Counted from the stretch's first letter, positions 17,123 through 28,188 are shown. The stretch is 64,000 nucleotides of DNA from Agromyces sp. G08B096 (GCF_040267705.1 NZ_CP158374.1:372001-436000), one strand, 5' to 3'. Made by a program: numbers and translations. The notes: generated from the sequence alone by a model not told the origin.

Positions 17123-17160
17123 GTCGTACAGTGTCGTGCCGAACCGAGGAGCCGCCTCGC

Positions 17161-19152
17161 ATGTCCCAGTCCCCCTCCCCGACCGTCCAGGTCTTCGAGC
17201 AGGCCCGGTGGAGCGCCGCGATCGCCCCCGTCGGCGGCGTTCGTCGTCCGCTCGGCGCCACCGAGGTCGAGCTCACGGGCGGCACACTCGCCGGCTGGCA
17301 GGCGAGGAACCGGGCCGCCACCCTCGCCCACGTCATCGCTCAGCTGCGCGAGGCCGGCAACCTCGAGAACCTCCGCCGTATCGCGGAGCCCGACGGGCCG
17401 GCCGCGGCCGAGCCGTTCCGCGGCCGCTACCCGTTCCTCGACACCGACGTCTTCAAGACGGTCGAAGGCGTCGTCTACGAGCTCGCACGCGACGGCGGTG
17501 CCGATGCCGGCACCCGCGACTTCTACGAGGAGGCGGTCGACCTCATCCAGCGCGCCCAGCGCGAGGACGGCTACCTGAACAGCCACTTCCAGGCGCCCGA
17601 CATCGATCGCGAGCCGTGGTCCGACCTCGCCTGGGGGCACGAGCTCTACAACCTGGGGCACCTCATCCAGGCCGCCGTCGCCGCCGAGCGCCGGCTCGGC
17701 GACGATCGCCTGGTGCGCGTCGCCATCGCGTTCGCCGATCTCGCGGTCGCACGCTTCGGACCCGACGGCGATCCCGAGGTCTGCGGCCACCCGGAGGTCG
17801 AGATGGCGCTCGTCGAGCTCGCCCGCGAGACCGGCGACGACCGGTACCTCGAGCTCGCGCGCCTCTTCATCGATCGCCGCGGACACGGCACCGTCGAGCT
17901 GAAGATCTTCCCCGCCGAGTACTTCCAAGACCACGTGCCGCTCCGGGACCTCGACTCCGTCACCGGTCACGCCGTGCGCATGGCCTACCTCGCGGCCGGA
18001 GCGGCCGACGTCGCGATCGAGACCGACGACGCCGAGCTGCTCGCCTCGCTCGAGCGCCTGTGGGACGACATGGTCGCCACGAAGCTCTACCTCACGGGCG
18101 GTCTCGGCAGCCGTCACTCCGACGAGGCGATCGGCGACCGCTTCGAGCTGCCGAGCGAGCGCTCGTACAGCGAGACGTGCGCCGCCATCGCCGTCATGCA
18201 GTGGGCCTGGCGGATGTATCTGGCTGACGGCCAGGCCAAGTACCTCGACGTCTTCGAGACCGTGCTCCACAACGCGTACGCCGTCGGCATCTCCGACGAC
18301 GGCCGGGCGTTCTTCTACGACAACCCCCTGCAGCGGCGGCCCGACCACCAGCAGCGCTCCGGAGCCGAGACGCACGGCGAACTGCTGCGCCGCGCCTGGT
18401 TCGTCTGCCCGTGCTGCCCTCCGAACATCGTCCGCTGGACGGCGGAGCTGCAGGACCACGTCGCCGCCCTGGCCGGGCGTGACCTCGAGCTCGCCCAGTA
18501 CGCCACCGGGCGTGTCGACGCGGGCGGGCTCGCGCTCGACGTCGAGACCGACTACCCGTGGGACGCGCAGGTCCGGATCCGGGTGCGCGAGGCCGCCGGC
18601 GACGCCGCGCGGCTCGTGCTCCGTGTGCCGGGATGGTGCCGAGGGGCATCCGTCGCGCTCAACGGCGTCTCGCTCGGCGACGATCTCGCGCCCGGCTGGG
18701 TGGCGGTCGACCGCCGGCTCGCGGCCGGCGACGTCGTCGAGCTCGTCCTGCCCATGCCCGTCCGCGCCCACGGGGCCGATCCGCGGGTCGACGCGCTGCG
18801 CGCCTCGGTCGCCTTCGCGCGCGGCCCCGTCGTGTACTGCGCCGAGCAGGTCGACCAGCGCGTCGACCTCGACCTCGCCGTGCTCGACCCCTCGGCGGCC
18901 GCCTCGGCGACGGCGACGATCGATCCCGTCACGCGCCACGCGGACCCGGCGACGCGCACCATCCGGGTCGCCGCCGCCTCGACGCCCGCGCCTTCCGGTG
19001 GCCTCTACCCCGAGCTCCACCCGGCGGAGACCGGGCACGACGGCGGGGCATCCGCGGCACCCGGTGCCGAGGCGGAGCTCACCCTCGTGCCCTACCAGCT
19101 CTGGGGCAACCGTGGCGCGGGCGCCATGCGCGTCTGGCTCCGCACCGCCTGA
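17161..19152 (+). CDS. GH127 beta-L-arabinofuranosidase (HypBA1-like), cytoplasmic
   Basis: 663 residues, typical length for GH127. Characterised members such as HypBA1 of Bifidobacterium longum release beta-L-arabinofuranose from hydroxyproline-linked arabino-oligosaccharides, using a zinc-bound cysteine nucleophile with a nearby Glu. Here Glu338-x-Cys340 (SETCAA) and Cys416-Pro-Cys418-Cys419 (CPCCPPN) reproduce that site almost at the same numbers. Other marks are EGVVYELA, DGYLNSHF, HELYNLGHLIQAA and KLYLTGGLGSRHSDE. There is no signal peptide, so it acts inside the cell. I use ATG 17161; an ATG at 17116 would put codons across the operator. It is first in an operon with a peptide importer and prolyl peptidases, which supports a role on arabinosylated hydroxyproline peptides. 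Confidence 0.9.
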   Translation: MSQSPSPTVQVFEQARWSAAIAPVGGVRRPLGATEVELTGGTLAGWQARNRAATLAHVIAQLREAGNLENLRRIAEPDGPAAAEPFRGRYPFLDTDVFKTVEGVVYELARDGGADAGTRDFYEEAVDLIQRAQREDGYLNSHFQAPDIDREPWSDLAWGHELYNLGHLIQAAVAAERRLGDDRLVRVAIAFADLAVARFGPDGDPEVCGHPEVEMALVELARETGDDRYLELARLFIDRRGHGTVELKIFPAEYFQDHVPLRDLDSVTGHAVRMAYLAAGAADVAIETDDAELLASLERLWDDMVATKLYLTGGLGSRHSDEAIGDRFELPSERSYSETCAAIAVMQWAWRMYLADGQAKYLDVFETVLHNAYAVGISDDGRAFFYDNPLQRRPDHQQRSGAETHGELLRRAWFVCPCCPPNIVRWTAELQDHVAALAGRDLELAQYATGRVDAGGLALDVETDYPWDAQVRIRVREAAGDAARLVLRVPGWCRGASVALNGVSLGDDLAPGWVAVDRRLAAGDVVELVLPMPVRAHGADPRVDALRASVAFARGPVVYCAEQVDQRVDLDLAVLDPSAAASATATIDPVTRHADPATRTIRVAAASTPAPSGGLYPELHPAETGHDGGASAAPGAEAELTLVPYQLWGNRGAGAMRVWLRTA

Positions 19153-19205
19153 GCCACCCCCACCTCCCCGAGACCGACGCACCACCCAACCACGAAGGAG
19201 ATCAC

Positions 19206-20915
<1,710 letters not shown>

Positions 20916-20921
20916 TCGCAT

Positions 20922-21881
20922 ATGAGCACGGTTCCCAGCGAACTGGCCGTCGAGACCGAGGCGAAGGGGGCACTGCCTTCGGGCGGTGCCCCCACCCCGG
21001 CCCGGCGCGTCCTGCACTCGCTCCGCACGTCCCCCGGCGCGATCGCGAGCATCGCGATCATCGCCGCGATCTCGCTCATGGCGATCCTCGCGCCCGTGCT
21101 CTCGGCCATCACCGGCTGGGACCCGTACGAATTCGACCAGAGCGCGATCGACTCCGACCTGGGCGGGCTGCCGATCGGCCCGCTCGGCGGCGTCAGCGCC
21201 GAGCACTGGTTCGGCGTCGAGCCCGGCAACGGGCGCGACATCTTCATCCGCATCGCCTACGGCGCCCAGGTGTCGCTGCTCATCGCGGTGAGCGCCACGA
21301 TCGTCACCACGACGATCGGCGTGGTCCTCGGCATGGTCGCGGGCTACTTCGGCGGGGTGGCCGACCAGATCATCTCCCGCGTCATGGACTTCCTCATGGC
21401 GTTCCCGACGCTCATCTTCATGATCGCGCTGCTGTCGGCGCTCCCGGCCGGCAACCGGCCGGCGCTGCTGGTGATCGTGCTCAGCATCTTCGGATGGCCC
21501 TACACCGCGAGGATCATCCGCGGCCAGACCATGTCGCTTCGGAACAGCGAGTTCGTCGAGGCGGCCCGCTCGTCGGGCGCGACCCCCCTCCGCATCGCGT
21601 TCCGCGAGGTGCTGCCGAACCTCCGCGGCACGATCATCGTGCTCGCCACGCTCGCCGTGCCCGGCTACATCGGCACGGAGGCCGGACTGAGCTTCCTCGG
21701 CGTCGGCGTGACCCCGCCGACGCCGTCATGGGGGCAGATGATCGCCACGGCCGTCGGCTGGTACGCCGTCGACCCGATGTACTTCCTCATCCCCGGCACG
21801 TTCCTCTTCCTCACCGTGTTCGCCTTCACCGTCCTCGGCGACCACCTGCGGAAGACCCTCGACGCGGGAGACGCCGCCTGA
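20922..21881 (+). CDS. Peptide ABC transporter permease, DppC/OppC type
   Basis: 319 residues. A hydrophilic N-terminal tail of about 35 residues precedes about six membrane segments. The family OppC_N segment occurs near residues 30-60 and the BPD_transp_1 domain fills the C-terminal half. The cytoplasmic EAA loop reads EFVEAARSSGATPLRIAFREVLPN, here cited in parts: EAARSSGATPLRI then AFREVLPN. It contacts the ATPase subunits. Its TGA stop overlaps the ATG of the next permease (TGATG). In most dpp/opp operons the B-type permease comes first; here the order is C then B. Confidence 0.92.
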   Translation: MSTVPSELAVETEAKGALPSGGAPTPARRVLHSLRTSPGAIASIAIIAAISLMAILAPVLSAITGWDPYEFDQSAIDSDLGGLPIGPLGGVSAEHWFGVEPGNGRDIFIRIAYGAQVSLLIAVSATIVTTTIGVVLGMVAGYFGGVADQIISRVMDFLMAFPTLIFMIALLSALPAGNRPALLVIVLSIFGWPYTARIIRGQTMSLRNSEFVEAARSSGATPLRIAFREVLPNLRGTIIVLATLAVPGYIGTEAGLSFLGVGVTPPTPSWGQMIATAVGWYAVDPMYFLIPGTFLFLTVFAFTVLGDHLRKTLDAGDAA

Positions 21882-22876
21882 TGCTCCTCTATCTGCTCCG
21901 CCGCGTGCTCGCCGGCGTGCTCGTCCTCTTCCTCATCTCGCTGTTCACCTTCGCGATCTTCTTCTGGCTCTCGCCGGATCCCGCGGTGCAGATCTGCGGC
22001 AAGACCTGCACACCGGAGCGCATCGACCAGATCCGGTCGCAGCTCGGGCTCGACCTGCCGTTCCTGCAGCAGTACTGGCAGTTCGTCAGCGGCATCTTCG
22101 TCGGCCGCACGTACGGCGAGGGCGCCGGGGCCGTCACCTGCGCGGCGCCGTGCCTCGGCTTCAGCTTCCAGACCAACCAGTCCGTCACGGACATGATCGC
22201 CGAGCGCCTCCCCGTGAGCGTGACGGTCGCCGTCGGCGCGGCGGTGCTGTGGCTGCTCGCCGGAGTCGGCGGCGGCCTGCTGAGCGCCGTGAAGCAGGGG
22301 ACGGGCTGGGACCGCACCGTCATGTTCGGCGCGCTCGCCGGCATCAGTCTGCCGAATTACTTCGTCGCACTGCTCCTGCAGTACGTCCTCGTGGTGCAGC
22401 TGCAGTGGCTGCCGTTCCCGCACGCGGCGGACTTCGCGGAGGATCCGGTGGCCTGGTTCCAGGCCTACCTCATGCCATGGATGGTGCTCGCCTTCGGCTA
22501 CGCCGCGATGTACTCGCGGATCGTCCGTACGAACGTCATCGACACGCTCGGTCAGAACTTCATGCGGACCGCCCGGGCCAAGGGTCTCGACCAGTCGCTC
22601 GTGATGCGGCGCCACGCGCTCCGGCCGTCGCTGACACCCGTCGTCACCCTGTTCGGCATGGACTTCGCCGGCCTCCTCGGCGGCGCTCTGATCACCGAGA
22701 CGGTGTTCGGCCTGAACGGCGTCGGCAAGCTCGCCGCCGACTCGATCACGAAGAACGACCAGCCGGTGATCATGGGGGTGACCCTGCTCGCGGGCCTCCT
22801 CGTCGTCATCGGGAACATGGTCGTGGATGTCGCGTACACGGGTCTCGACCCGCGAGTGAGGGTGAGGTCGGCATGA
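21881..22876 (+). CDS. Peptide ABC transporter permease, DppB/OppB type
   Basis: 331 residues with the standard B-subunit layout: first helix MLLYLLRRVLAGVLVLFLIS, a periplasmic-side loop with LGLDLPFLQQYWQF, then five further helices. The EAA loop is FMRTARAKGLDQSLVMRRHA. An unusual feature is a cysteine pair in each of two extracellular stretches (ICGKTC and TCAAPC), which could form disulfides. It pairs with the DppC-type subunit to form the channel. The stop overlaps the next ATG as ATGA. Confidence 0.92.
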   Translation: MLLYLLRRVLAGVLVLFLISLFTFAIFFWLSPDPAVQICGKTCTPERIDQIRSQLGLDLPFLQQYWQFVSGIFVGRTYGEGAGAVTCAAPCLGFSFQTNQSVTDMIAERLPVSVTVAVGAAVLWLLAGVGGGLLSAVKQGTGWDRTVMFGALAGISLPNYFVALLLQYVLVVQLQWLPFPHAADFAEDPVAWFQAYLMPWMVLAFGYAAMYSRIVRTNVIDTLGQNFMRTARAKGLDQSLVMRRHALRPSLTPVVTLFGMDFAGLLGGALITETVFGLNGVGKLAADSITKNDQPVIMGVTLLAGLLVVIGNMVVDVAYTGLDPRVRVRSA

Positions 22877-23736
22877 GCATCACATCCGCAGCACGGACGA
22901 TCTCGATCCCGGTCGTGGGGGCGCCGCTGCTCGAGGTCGAGCACCTGGGCGTGAGCTTCCCGACCTCTTCCGGAACCGCGGCCGTCGTCCGCGACGCCTC
23001 GTTCGTCGTCGAACCCGGCACGACCCTCGGCATCGTCGGCGAGTCGGGCTCGGGCAAGTCGATGACCTCGCTCGCGATCATGGGCCTGCTGCCGCGCGGC
23101 GGCACTGCGACCGGCAGCGTGCGGCTGTCGGGTCACGAGCTCCTCGGGCGTACGGACCGCGATCTGCGGCGCATCCGGGGCGACCGCATCGCGATGGTCT
23201 TCCAGGACCCGCTGTCCTCGCTGAACCCGTACTACACGATCGGGCTGCAGATCACGGAGGCCTACCGTGCGCACCGCGGCGGCAGCCGCGCGGCCGCGCG
23301 CAAGGTCGCCGTCGAGGCGCTCGACCGGGTGCGGATCGCCGACCCGGAGCGCCGGTTCGACCAGTACCCCCACCAGTTCTCGGGCGGCATGCGGCAGCGC
23401 ATCATGATCGCCATGGCGATCTGCCTCGAGCCCGACCTCGTCATCTGCGACGAGCCGACCACGGCGCTCGACGTCACGGTGCAGGCGCAGATCCTCGACC
23501 TGCTCGCCGACCTGCAGCGGGATACCGGCATGGGGATGATCTTCATCACGCACGACCTCGCCGTCGTCAGCCGGGTCGCCGACGACGTGCTCGTGATGAA
23601 GGACGGCGCCGAGGTCGAGCGCGGCACGACCGAGCAGATCTTCACGGCGCCGCGAGCCGCCTACACGCGAGCGCTGCTCGACGCGCTGCCGCGCATCGAC
23701 GACCCGTTCGAGAGCCTGAAGGGAGTGCAGGCATGA
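22873..23736 (+). CDS. Peptide ABC transporter ATP-binding protein, DppD/OppD type
   Basis: 287 residues. Walker A is GESGSGKS near residue 57, Q-loop is MVFQDPLSSLNP, the ABC signature is FSGGMRQR, Walker B is LVICDEPTTALDV, and the switch His is in FITHDLAVVS. The C-terminus is shorter than in many OppD proteins, and the iron-sulfur cysteine cluster seen in some is not present. It couples by ATGA overlaps to the permease before it and the second ATPase after it, so the importer subunits are made in fixed order. Confidence 0.93.
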   Translation: MSITSAARTISIPVVGAPLLEVEHLGVSFPTSSGTAAVVRDASFVVEPGTTLGIVGESGSGKSMTSLAIMGLLPRGGTATGSVRLSGHELLGRTDRDLRRIRGDRIAMVFQDPLSSLNPYYTIGLQITEAYRAHRGGSRAAARKVAVEALDRVRIADPERRFDQYPHQFSGGMRQRIMIAMAICLEPDLVICDEPTTALDVTVQAQILDLLADLQRDTGMGMIFITHDLAVVSRVADDVLVMKDGAEVERGTTEQIFTAPRAAYTRALLDALPRIDDPFESLKGVQA

Positions 23737-24614
23737 GCGCCGCGCCCATCCTCTCCGCACGCGGCCTCACGAAGGAGTTCGTGACCCGCGGCAGCGGCAA
23801 GATCGTCGCCGGCCGCACGCGGTTCACCGCCGTCGACGACGTGAGCTTCGAGGTGCCGCGTGGCGGCACGCTCGGCATCGTGGGCGAGTCGGGGTCGGGC
23901 AAGTCGACCACGGCGCGGATCATCGCCAAGCTCATCGAGCCGACCCGGGGCAGCCTCGAGTTCGACGGCGAAGACGTGACGGCGGCCACCGGGCGGGCGC
24001 TCGCGTCGTTCCGCCAGAACGTGCAGGTCGTGTTCCAGGACCCGTACTCGTCGCTGAACCCGAAGCACACCGTCGAGCGGCTGATCTCCGCGCCGCTCGA
24101 CTATCAGCGCATCACACCGCCGCAGGGCCGGCGGGCGTTCGTGGCCGAGCTGATGGAGCGGGTGGGCCTGAATCCCGATCACGCCCAGCGCAACCCGGCG
24201 CAGTTCTCGGGCGGGCAGGCCCAGCGCATCGGCATCGCCCGCGCGCTCGCGCTTCGGCCGAAGCTCGTCATCTGCGACGAGGCCGTCTCGGCGCTCGACG
24301 TGTCGGTGCAGGCCCGGGTCATCAACCTGTTGAACGAGCTGAAGGCCGACCTCGGGCTCAGCTACGTGTTCATCGCGCACGATCTCGCCGTGGTGCGGCA
24401 AATCGCCGACACGATCGCGGTGATGCATCGCGGGCGCATCGTCGAGGCGGGCAGCCGTGACGACGTGTTCGAGCGTCCGCAGGACGAGTACACCAGGTCG
24501 CTGCTCGCGGCCGTGCCGCGCATCGATCCCGACTGGGACCGGCGGCGTCTCGAGATGCTCGCCGCCGAGGCGGCGGGGCGAACGGCGGTCGGCGCCGGGG
24601 GAGGAGCGGCATGA
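23733..24614 (+). CDS. Peptide ABC transporter ATP-binding protein, DppF/OppF type
   Basis: 293 residues. Walker A GESGSGKS, Q-loop VVFQDPYSSLNPK, signature FSGGQAQR, Walker B LVICDEAVSALDV and switch FIAHDLAVV. The Walker B continuation EAVSALDVS rather than EPTSALD is common in OppF-like subunits. It forms a heterodimer with the DppD-type subunit. ATGA overlaps join it to both neighbours, including the aminopeptidase gene that follows, so import and peptide cleavage are encoded on one message. Confidence 0.93.
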   Translation: MSAAPILSARGLTKEFVTRGSGKIVAGRTRFTAVDDVSFEVPRGGTLGIVGESGSGKSTTARIIAKLIEPTRGSLEFDGEDVTAATGRALASFRQNVQVVFQDPYSSLNPKHTVERLISAPLDYQRITPPQGRRAFVAELMERVGLNPDHAQRNPAQFSGGQAQRIGIARALALRPKLVICDEAVSALDVSVQARVINLLNELKADLGLSYVFIAHDLAVVRQIADTIAVMHRGRIVEAGSRDDVFERPQDEYTRSLLAAVPRIDPDWDRRRLEMLAAEAAGRTAVGAGGGAA

Positions 24615-25942
24615 TCACTGCCGAGTACACGATTCCCGGCGTGCACGTGCGCGATCACGTCGAGCGGGTGCCGCTCGACTGGTTCGGGAACCCGGATGCC
24701 GCGACCATCTCGGTCTTCGCTCGAGAACTCGTGGCGCCGGAGCGCCGGAACGAGGACCTGCCGCTCCTCGTCTACCTGCAGGGCGGGCCGGGGGGCAAGG
24801 GACCCCGGCCGACCGGGCCCGACGGGTGGATCGGCGAGGCGCTGAAGACGCACCGCGTGGTGCTGCTCGACCAGCGCGGCACCGGCCGCAGCACCCCCGT
24901 CACCGGCCGCACCATCGGTCGGGCGGGCGACGCGGCCGCGCAGGCCGACTACCTCTCCCGGTTCCGGGCGGACTCGATCGTGGCCGACGCCGAGCACCTG
25001 CGCACCACGGTGTTCGGCGGCCGCCGGTGGTCGACCCTCGGCCAGAGCTACGGCGGCTTCCTCACCCTGACCTACCTGTCGCAGGCGCCCGAGGGGCTCG
25101 CGGCCTGCTACGTCACCGGCGGACTCGCGAGCATCCACCCGGATGCGGCCGAGGTGTACCGCCGCACCTACCCGCGGACCGAGCGGAAGAACCGCGAGTT
25201 CTACGCCAGATACCCGCACCATGAGGCATCCGTCGCACGGATCGCCGACCGCCTCGCGGCGCAGGACGTCCGGCTGTCCGACGGAGACCGGCTCACCGTG
25301 CGCCGGCTCCAGAGCCTCGGCATCGATTTCGGCATGAAGCCCGGTTACGAGCGCATGCACTACCTCGTCGACGAGGCGTTCGACGAGGCATCCGGCGAGT
25401 TCACCGAGACGTTCCTCGCGCAGGTGCTCGCACGCAGCTCGTACGCCGACAACCCGCTGTTCGCGGTGATGCAGGAGTCGATCTACGGACACGCGGGCGG
25501 CGGAGCTACGGCCTGGGCAGCCGAGGCCGAGCGGGCGCGGCATCCGCAGTTCGCGGAGACGGCCAGACCGCTGCTCTTCACGGGGGAGATGATGTACCCC
25601 TGGATGTTCGCGCAGATCCGCGCCCTGCGGCCCTTCGAAGCGGCCGTGCACCGGCTCGCCGAGCACGCGGACTGGTCGCCCATCTACGACCTCGACCGGC
25701 TCGCCGCCAACGAGGTGCCGGTCGCGGCGGCCGTCTATTTCGACGACATGTACGTCGACGCCGACCTGCAGCTCGAGACCGCCCGCGCGGTCGGCAACGT
25801 GCAGGCCTGGGTGACCAACGAGTACGAGCACGACGGCATCGGATCGGAGCGGGTGTTCCCCCGGCTCGTCGAGCTCGTCGCCCAACGCGGCGGACCCCGG
25901 CCCGACCGGGCCCGCCCCGAACCGAAGGGAGCCGCGGCATGA
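24611..25942 (+). CDS. Prolyl aminopeptidase (S33 family), intracellular
   Basis: 443 residues, the long actinobacterial form of proline iminopeptidase. The oxyanion region is LQGGPGGKGP, then VLLDQRGTGRSTPV, and the nucleophile elbow is GQSYGG with Ser146. The acid lies in YFDDMYVD and the catalytic His in NEYEHDGIG near the C-terminus. This family removes N-terminal proline, and some members accept hydroxyproline, from small peptides. No signal peptide, so it acts on imported peptides. It is coupled by ATGA to the ABC ATPase before it and to the Xaa-Pro aminopeptidase after it, which supports processing of Pro/Hyp-rich peptides. Confidence 0.9.
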   Translation: MITAEYTIPGVHVRDHVERVPLDWFGNPDAATISVFARELVAPERRNEDLPLLVYLQGGPGGKGPRPTGPDGWIGEALKTHRVVLLDQRGTGRSTPVTGRTIGRAGDAAAQADYLSRFRADSIVADAEHLRTTVFGGRRWSTLGQSYGGFLTLTYLSQAPEGLAACYVTGGLASIHPDAAEVYRRTYPRTERKNREFYARYPHHEASVARIADRLAAQDVRLSDGDRLTVRRLQSLGIDFGMKPGYERMHYLVDEAFDEASGEFTETFLAQVLARSSYADNPLFAVMQESIYGHAGGGATAWAAEAERARHPQFAETARPLLFTGEMMYPWMFAQIRALRPFEAAVHRLAEHADWSPIYDLDRLAANEVPVAAAVYFDDMYVDADLQLETARAVGNVQAWVTNEYEHDGIGSERVFPRLVELVAQRGGPRPDRARPEPKGAAA

Positions 25943-27402
25943 CCGACACCGCGCACCGCCACGACCACCCGACCGCTCCCGCGGCAGCCACCAGCATGCC
26001 GGTGCCGGCCGAGCCCGACCCGCGGCTGCCGAGGCTCGCCGAGATCCCGGCCTTCCTCGACTACATGGCCACGGGCTGGGGCACCCCCGATCGCACGCCG
26101 AACGTCGAACCCGGCGCCGCGGCCGCAGCGGCCGAGCACCGGGCCCGCCTGTCCGCCGCGTTCCCCGGTCGGATGATCGCCGTCGCGGCGGGGCGCGCCC
26201 CCGTGCGCTCCAACGACACGTCGTACGACTTCCGGCCAGACAGCGACTTCTTCTGGCTCACCGGATGCCCCGTCGAGGACGGCGTGCTGCTGCTGACGCC
26301 CGCCGCGGGCGGGCACGACGCGACGCTGTACCTGCCGCCGCCCGCCTACCCCGGCGACGTCGACTTCTTCCGGGATGCCGCGCACGGCGAGCTGTGGGTC
26401 GGGTCGGCGCCGAGCCTCGACGACTGGGCCGGCGCGCTCGACGTCGCCGTCGCGCCGCTCAGCCGGCTCGAGGAGGCGCTCCGCGCGGCCCGAGACCTGC
26501 TCGCCGGCGGCGCGCCGGGGCATCCGCTGCTCGTGCCCGGACGCGACTCGGCCGAGCTCGGCCGGGTCCTCGCCGAACTGCGGATGATCAAGGACGCGTG
26601 GGAGATCGCCGAGCTGCGCCACGCCGTCGACGCCACGATCGAGGGGTTCGCCGACGTCATCCGCGAGGTGCCGAGGGCGATCGAGTGGGGCGGGGAGCGC
26701 TGGCTGCAGGGCACGTTCGACCGGTACGCGCGGACGGCCGGCAACGGGCCCGGGTACGCGACGATCGTCGGCAGCGCCGGACACGCCCCGACCCTGCACT
26801 GGGTCCGCTGCGACGGACCGGTCGTGCCCGACGAGCTGCTGCTGCTCGACATGGGCGTGGAGACGCGCTCGTACTACACGGCCGACGTGACGCGGACCTT
26901 CCCGGCGTCCGGGACGTTCTCCGCACCGCAGCGCGCCGTGCACGACCTCGTGGAACGCGCGCACCGGGCCGGGCTCGCCGCCGTCGGCCCCGGCCGGGCG
27001 TTCACCGACTTCCACCAGGCCGCGATGGAGGTCATCGCGACGGGCCTCTCCGACTGGGGGCTGCTGCCCGTCTCGGTCGACGAGGCGCTCTCGCCGCAGG
27101 GGCAGCAGCACCGGAGGTACCTGGTGTGCGGCATCGGCCACCATCTCGGCCTCGACGTGCACGACTGCGCGCAGTCGAGCTACGCGGCCTATCAGGGTGC
27201 GACGATGAGCGAGGGCATGGTGCTCACGGTCGAGCCGGGGCTCTACTTCCATGCGTTCGACGAAACGCTGCCCCCCGAGTTGCGGGGCATCGGCGTGCGC
27301 ATCGAGGACGATATCTTGATCACGAGCAGTGGTTCCGAGGTGCTCTCCGACGCGTTGCCGCTCGACGCCGGTGGCCTCGAGGACTGGATGCGCACCCGGT
27401 GA
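25939..27402 (+). CDS. Xaa-Pro aminopeptidase (aminopeptidase P, M24B)
   Basis: 487 residues. The N-terminal AMP_N domain contains SNDTSYDFRPDSDFFWLTG, the aminopeptidase P signature for the non-catalytic domain. The pita-bread C-terminal domain keeps the dinuclear metal ligands: Asp in LLDMGVE, Asp in ADVTRTFP, His in GIGHHLGLDVHD, Glu in TVEPGLYF and Glu in VRIEDD. It removes the first residue before proline or hydroxyproline. Together with the prolyl aminopeptidase it could take apart X-Pro-Pro/Hyp runs from the N-terminus. No signal peptide. ATGA overlap before it; a GntR gene follows after 28 bases. Confidence 0.93.
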   Translation: MTDTAHRHDHPTAPAAATSMPVPAEPDPRLPRLAEIPAFLDYMATGWGTPDRTPNVEPGAAAAAAEHRARLSAAFPGRMIAVAAGRAPVRSNDTSYDFRPDSDFFWLTGCPVEDGVLLLTPAAGGHDATLYLPPPAYPGDVDFFRDAAHGELWVGSAPSLDDWAGALDVAVAPLSRLEEALRAARDLLAGGAPGHPLLVPGRDSAELGRVLAELRMIKDAWEIAELRHAVDATIEGFADVIREVPRAIEWGGERWLQGTFDRYARTAGNGPGYATIVGSAGHAPTLHWVRCDGPVVPDELLLLDMGVETRSYYTADVTRTFPASGTFSAPQRAVHDLVERAHRAGLAAVGPGRAFTDFHQAAMEVIATGLSDWGLLPVSVDEALSPQGQQHRRYLVCGIGHHLGLDVHDCAQSSYAAYQGATMSEGMVLTVEPGLYFHAFDETLPPELRGIGVRIEDDILITSSGSEVLSDALPLDAGGLEDWMRTR

Positions 27403-27430
27403 GGTCGCGCACGGAGAAGAGAGGCCGGCG

Positions 27431-28099
27431 ATGAGCCTGCAGATGATCAAGCCGCCGGAGCAGCGGAGCCTGCGCTCGCACGTCGAGCAGGCGCTGTCGG
27501 CCGCGATCATCTCGGGCGAGCTCGCTCCGGGCACGCTGCTCACCGTGCCGACGCTCGCGACGCAGTTCGACGTGTCGGCGACGCCGGTGCGCGAGGCCAT
27601 GCTCGACCTCGAGAGCCGCGGGTTCGTCGAGCCCGTGCGCAACAAGGGTTTCCGGGTGACCGAGGTGAGCGACGAGGTGCTGCGCGAGCTCGTCGAGGTG
27701 CGCCAGCTGCTCGAGCCGCCCGCGATGGAGCGCCTCGCGACGATGTTCCCCGAGGAGCGCATGGGGGAGATGCGCCGGGTGGCGGAGCTGATCGTCGAGG
27801 GGGCGGCGTCGGGCGACCTCCAGGCGTACCTCGCGGCAGACCTCGAGTTCCACCTCACGCTGACGCAAATGCTCGGCAACCGGCTGCTCGTCGACATCGT
27901 GCGCGACCTCCGTTCACGGACGCGTCTGGTGGGCCTCGCGACGATGCTCGAGTCGGATCGACTCGGGGAGTCCGCCGCCGAGCACCTGCTGCTGCTCGAC
28001 CACTTCGCCGCCGGCGATGCCGCGGCGGCACGCGACCTGATGCATCGGCACATCCACCACACGCTCGGCTGGTGGGCCGGCAACCCCGAGCAGGAGTAG
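27431..28099 (+). CDS. GntR-family regulator with FCD domain
   Basis: 222 residues. The winged HTH occupies residues 10-70 (LAPGTLLTVPTLATQFDVS, then TPVREAMLDLESRGFVEP). The C-terminal FCD domain, about 130 residues, keeps metal/ligand-binding residues: Asp and His in AADLEFHLTL, and His in MHRHIHHTL near the end. FCD regulators usually bind carboxylic acids or amino acids. Being last in operon 1 and directly before operon 2, it is the natural regulator of both, through the GTAAYATGTCAC sites. The effector may be hydroxyproline or a pathway acid; this is inference. Confidence 0.88.
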   Translation: MSLQMIKPPEQRSLRSHVEQALSAAIISGELAPGTLLTVPTLATQFDVSATPVREAMLDLESRGFVEPVRNKGFRVTEVSDEVLRELVEVRQLLEPPAMERLATMFPEERMGEMRRVAELIVEGAASGDLQAYLAADLEFHLTLTQMLGNRLLVDIVRDLRSRTRLVGLATMLESDRLGESAAEHLLLLDHFAAGDAAAARDLMHRHIHHTLGWWAGNPEQE

Positions 28100-28161
28100 C
28101 CGGGCAGGGGCGCTGCGGCGACCTTCGACGCGGTGCGCGCAGCGTGCCGGGGGGTCCTTCC

Positions 28162-28188
28162 ATTTCAATGAAATGTGTGACATATTAC
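28162..28188 (+). promoter_or_regulatory. GntR-type operator and promoter of the hydroxyproline operon
   Basis: GTGACATATTAC at 28177-28188 is the exact reverse complement of the 17111-17122 site. It contains TATTAC/CATATT, a plausible -10. Immediately upstream is a separate palindrome ATTTCA-A-TGAAAT at 28162-28174. The hydroxyproline operon starts 51 bases downstream. Confidence 0.7.

Noticed and set aside
17116..17160. Upstream ATG as start of the GH127 gene
   Set aside because: It would translate through the operator and adds an unrelated basic leader; residue numbering of the active site fits the 17161 start.
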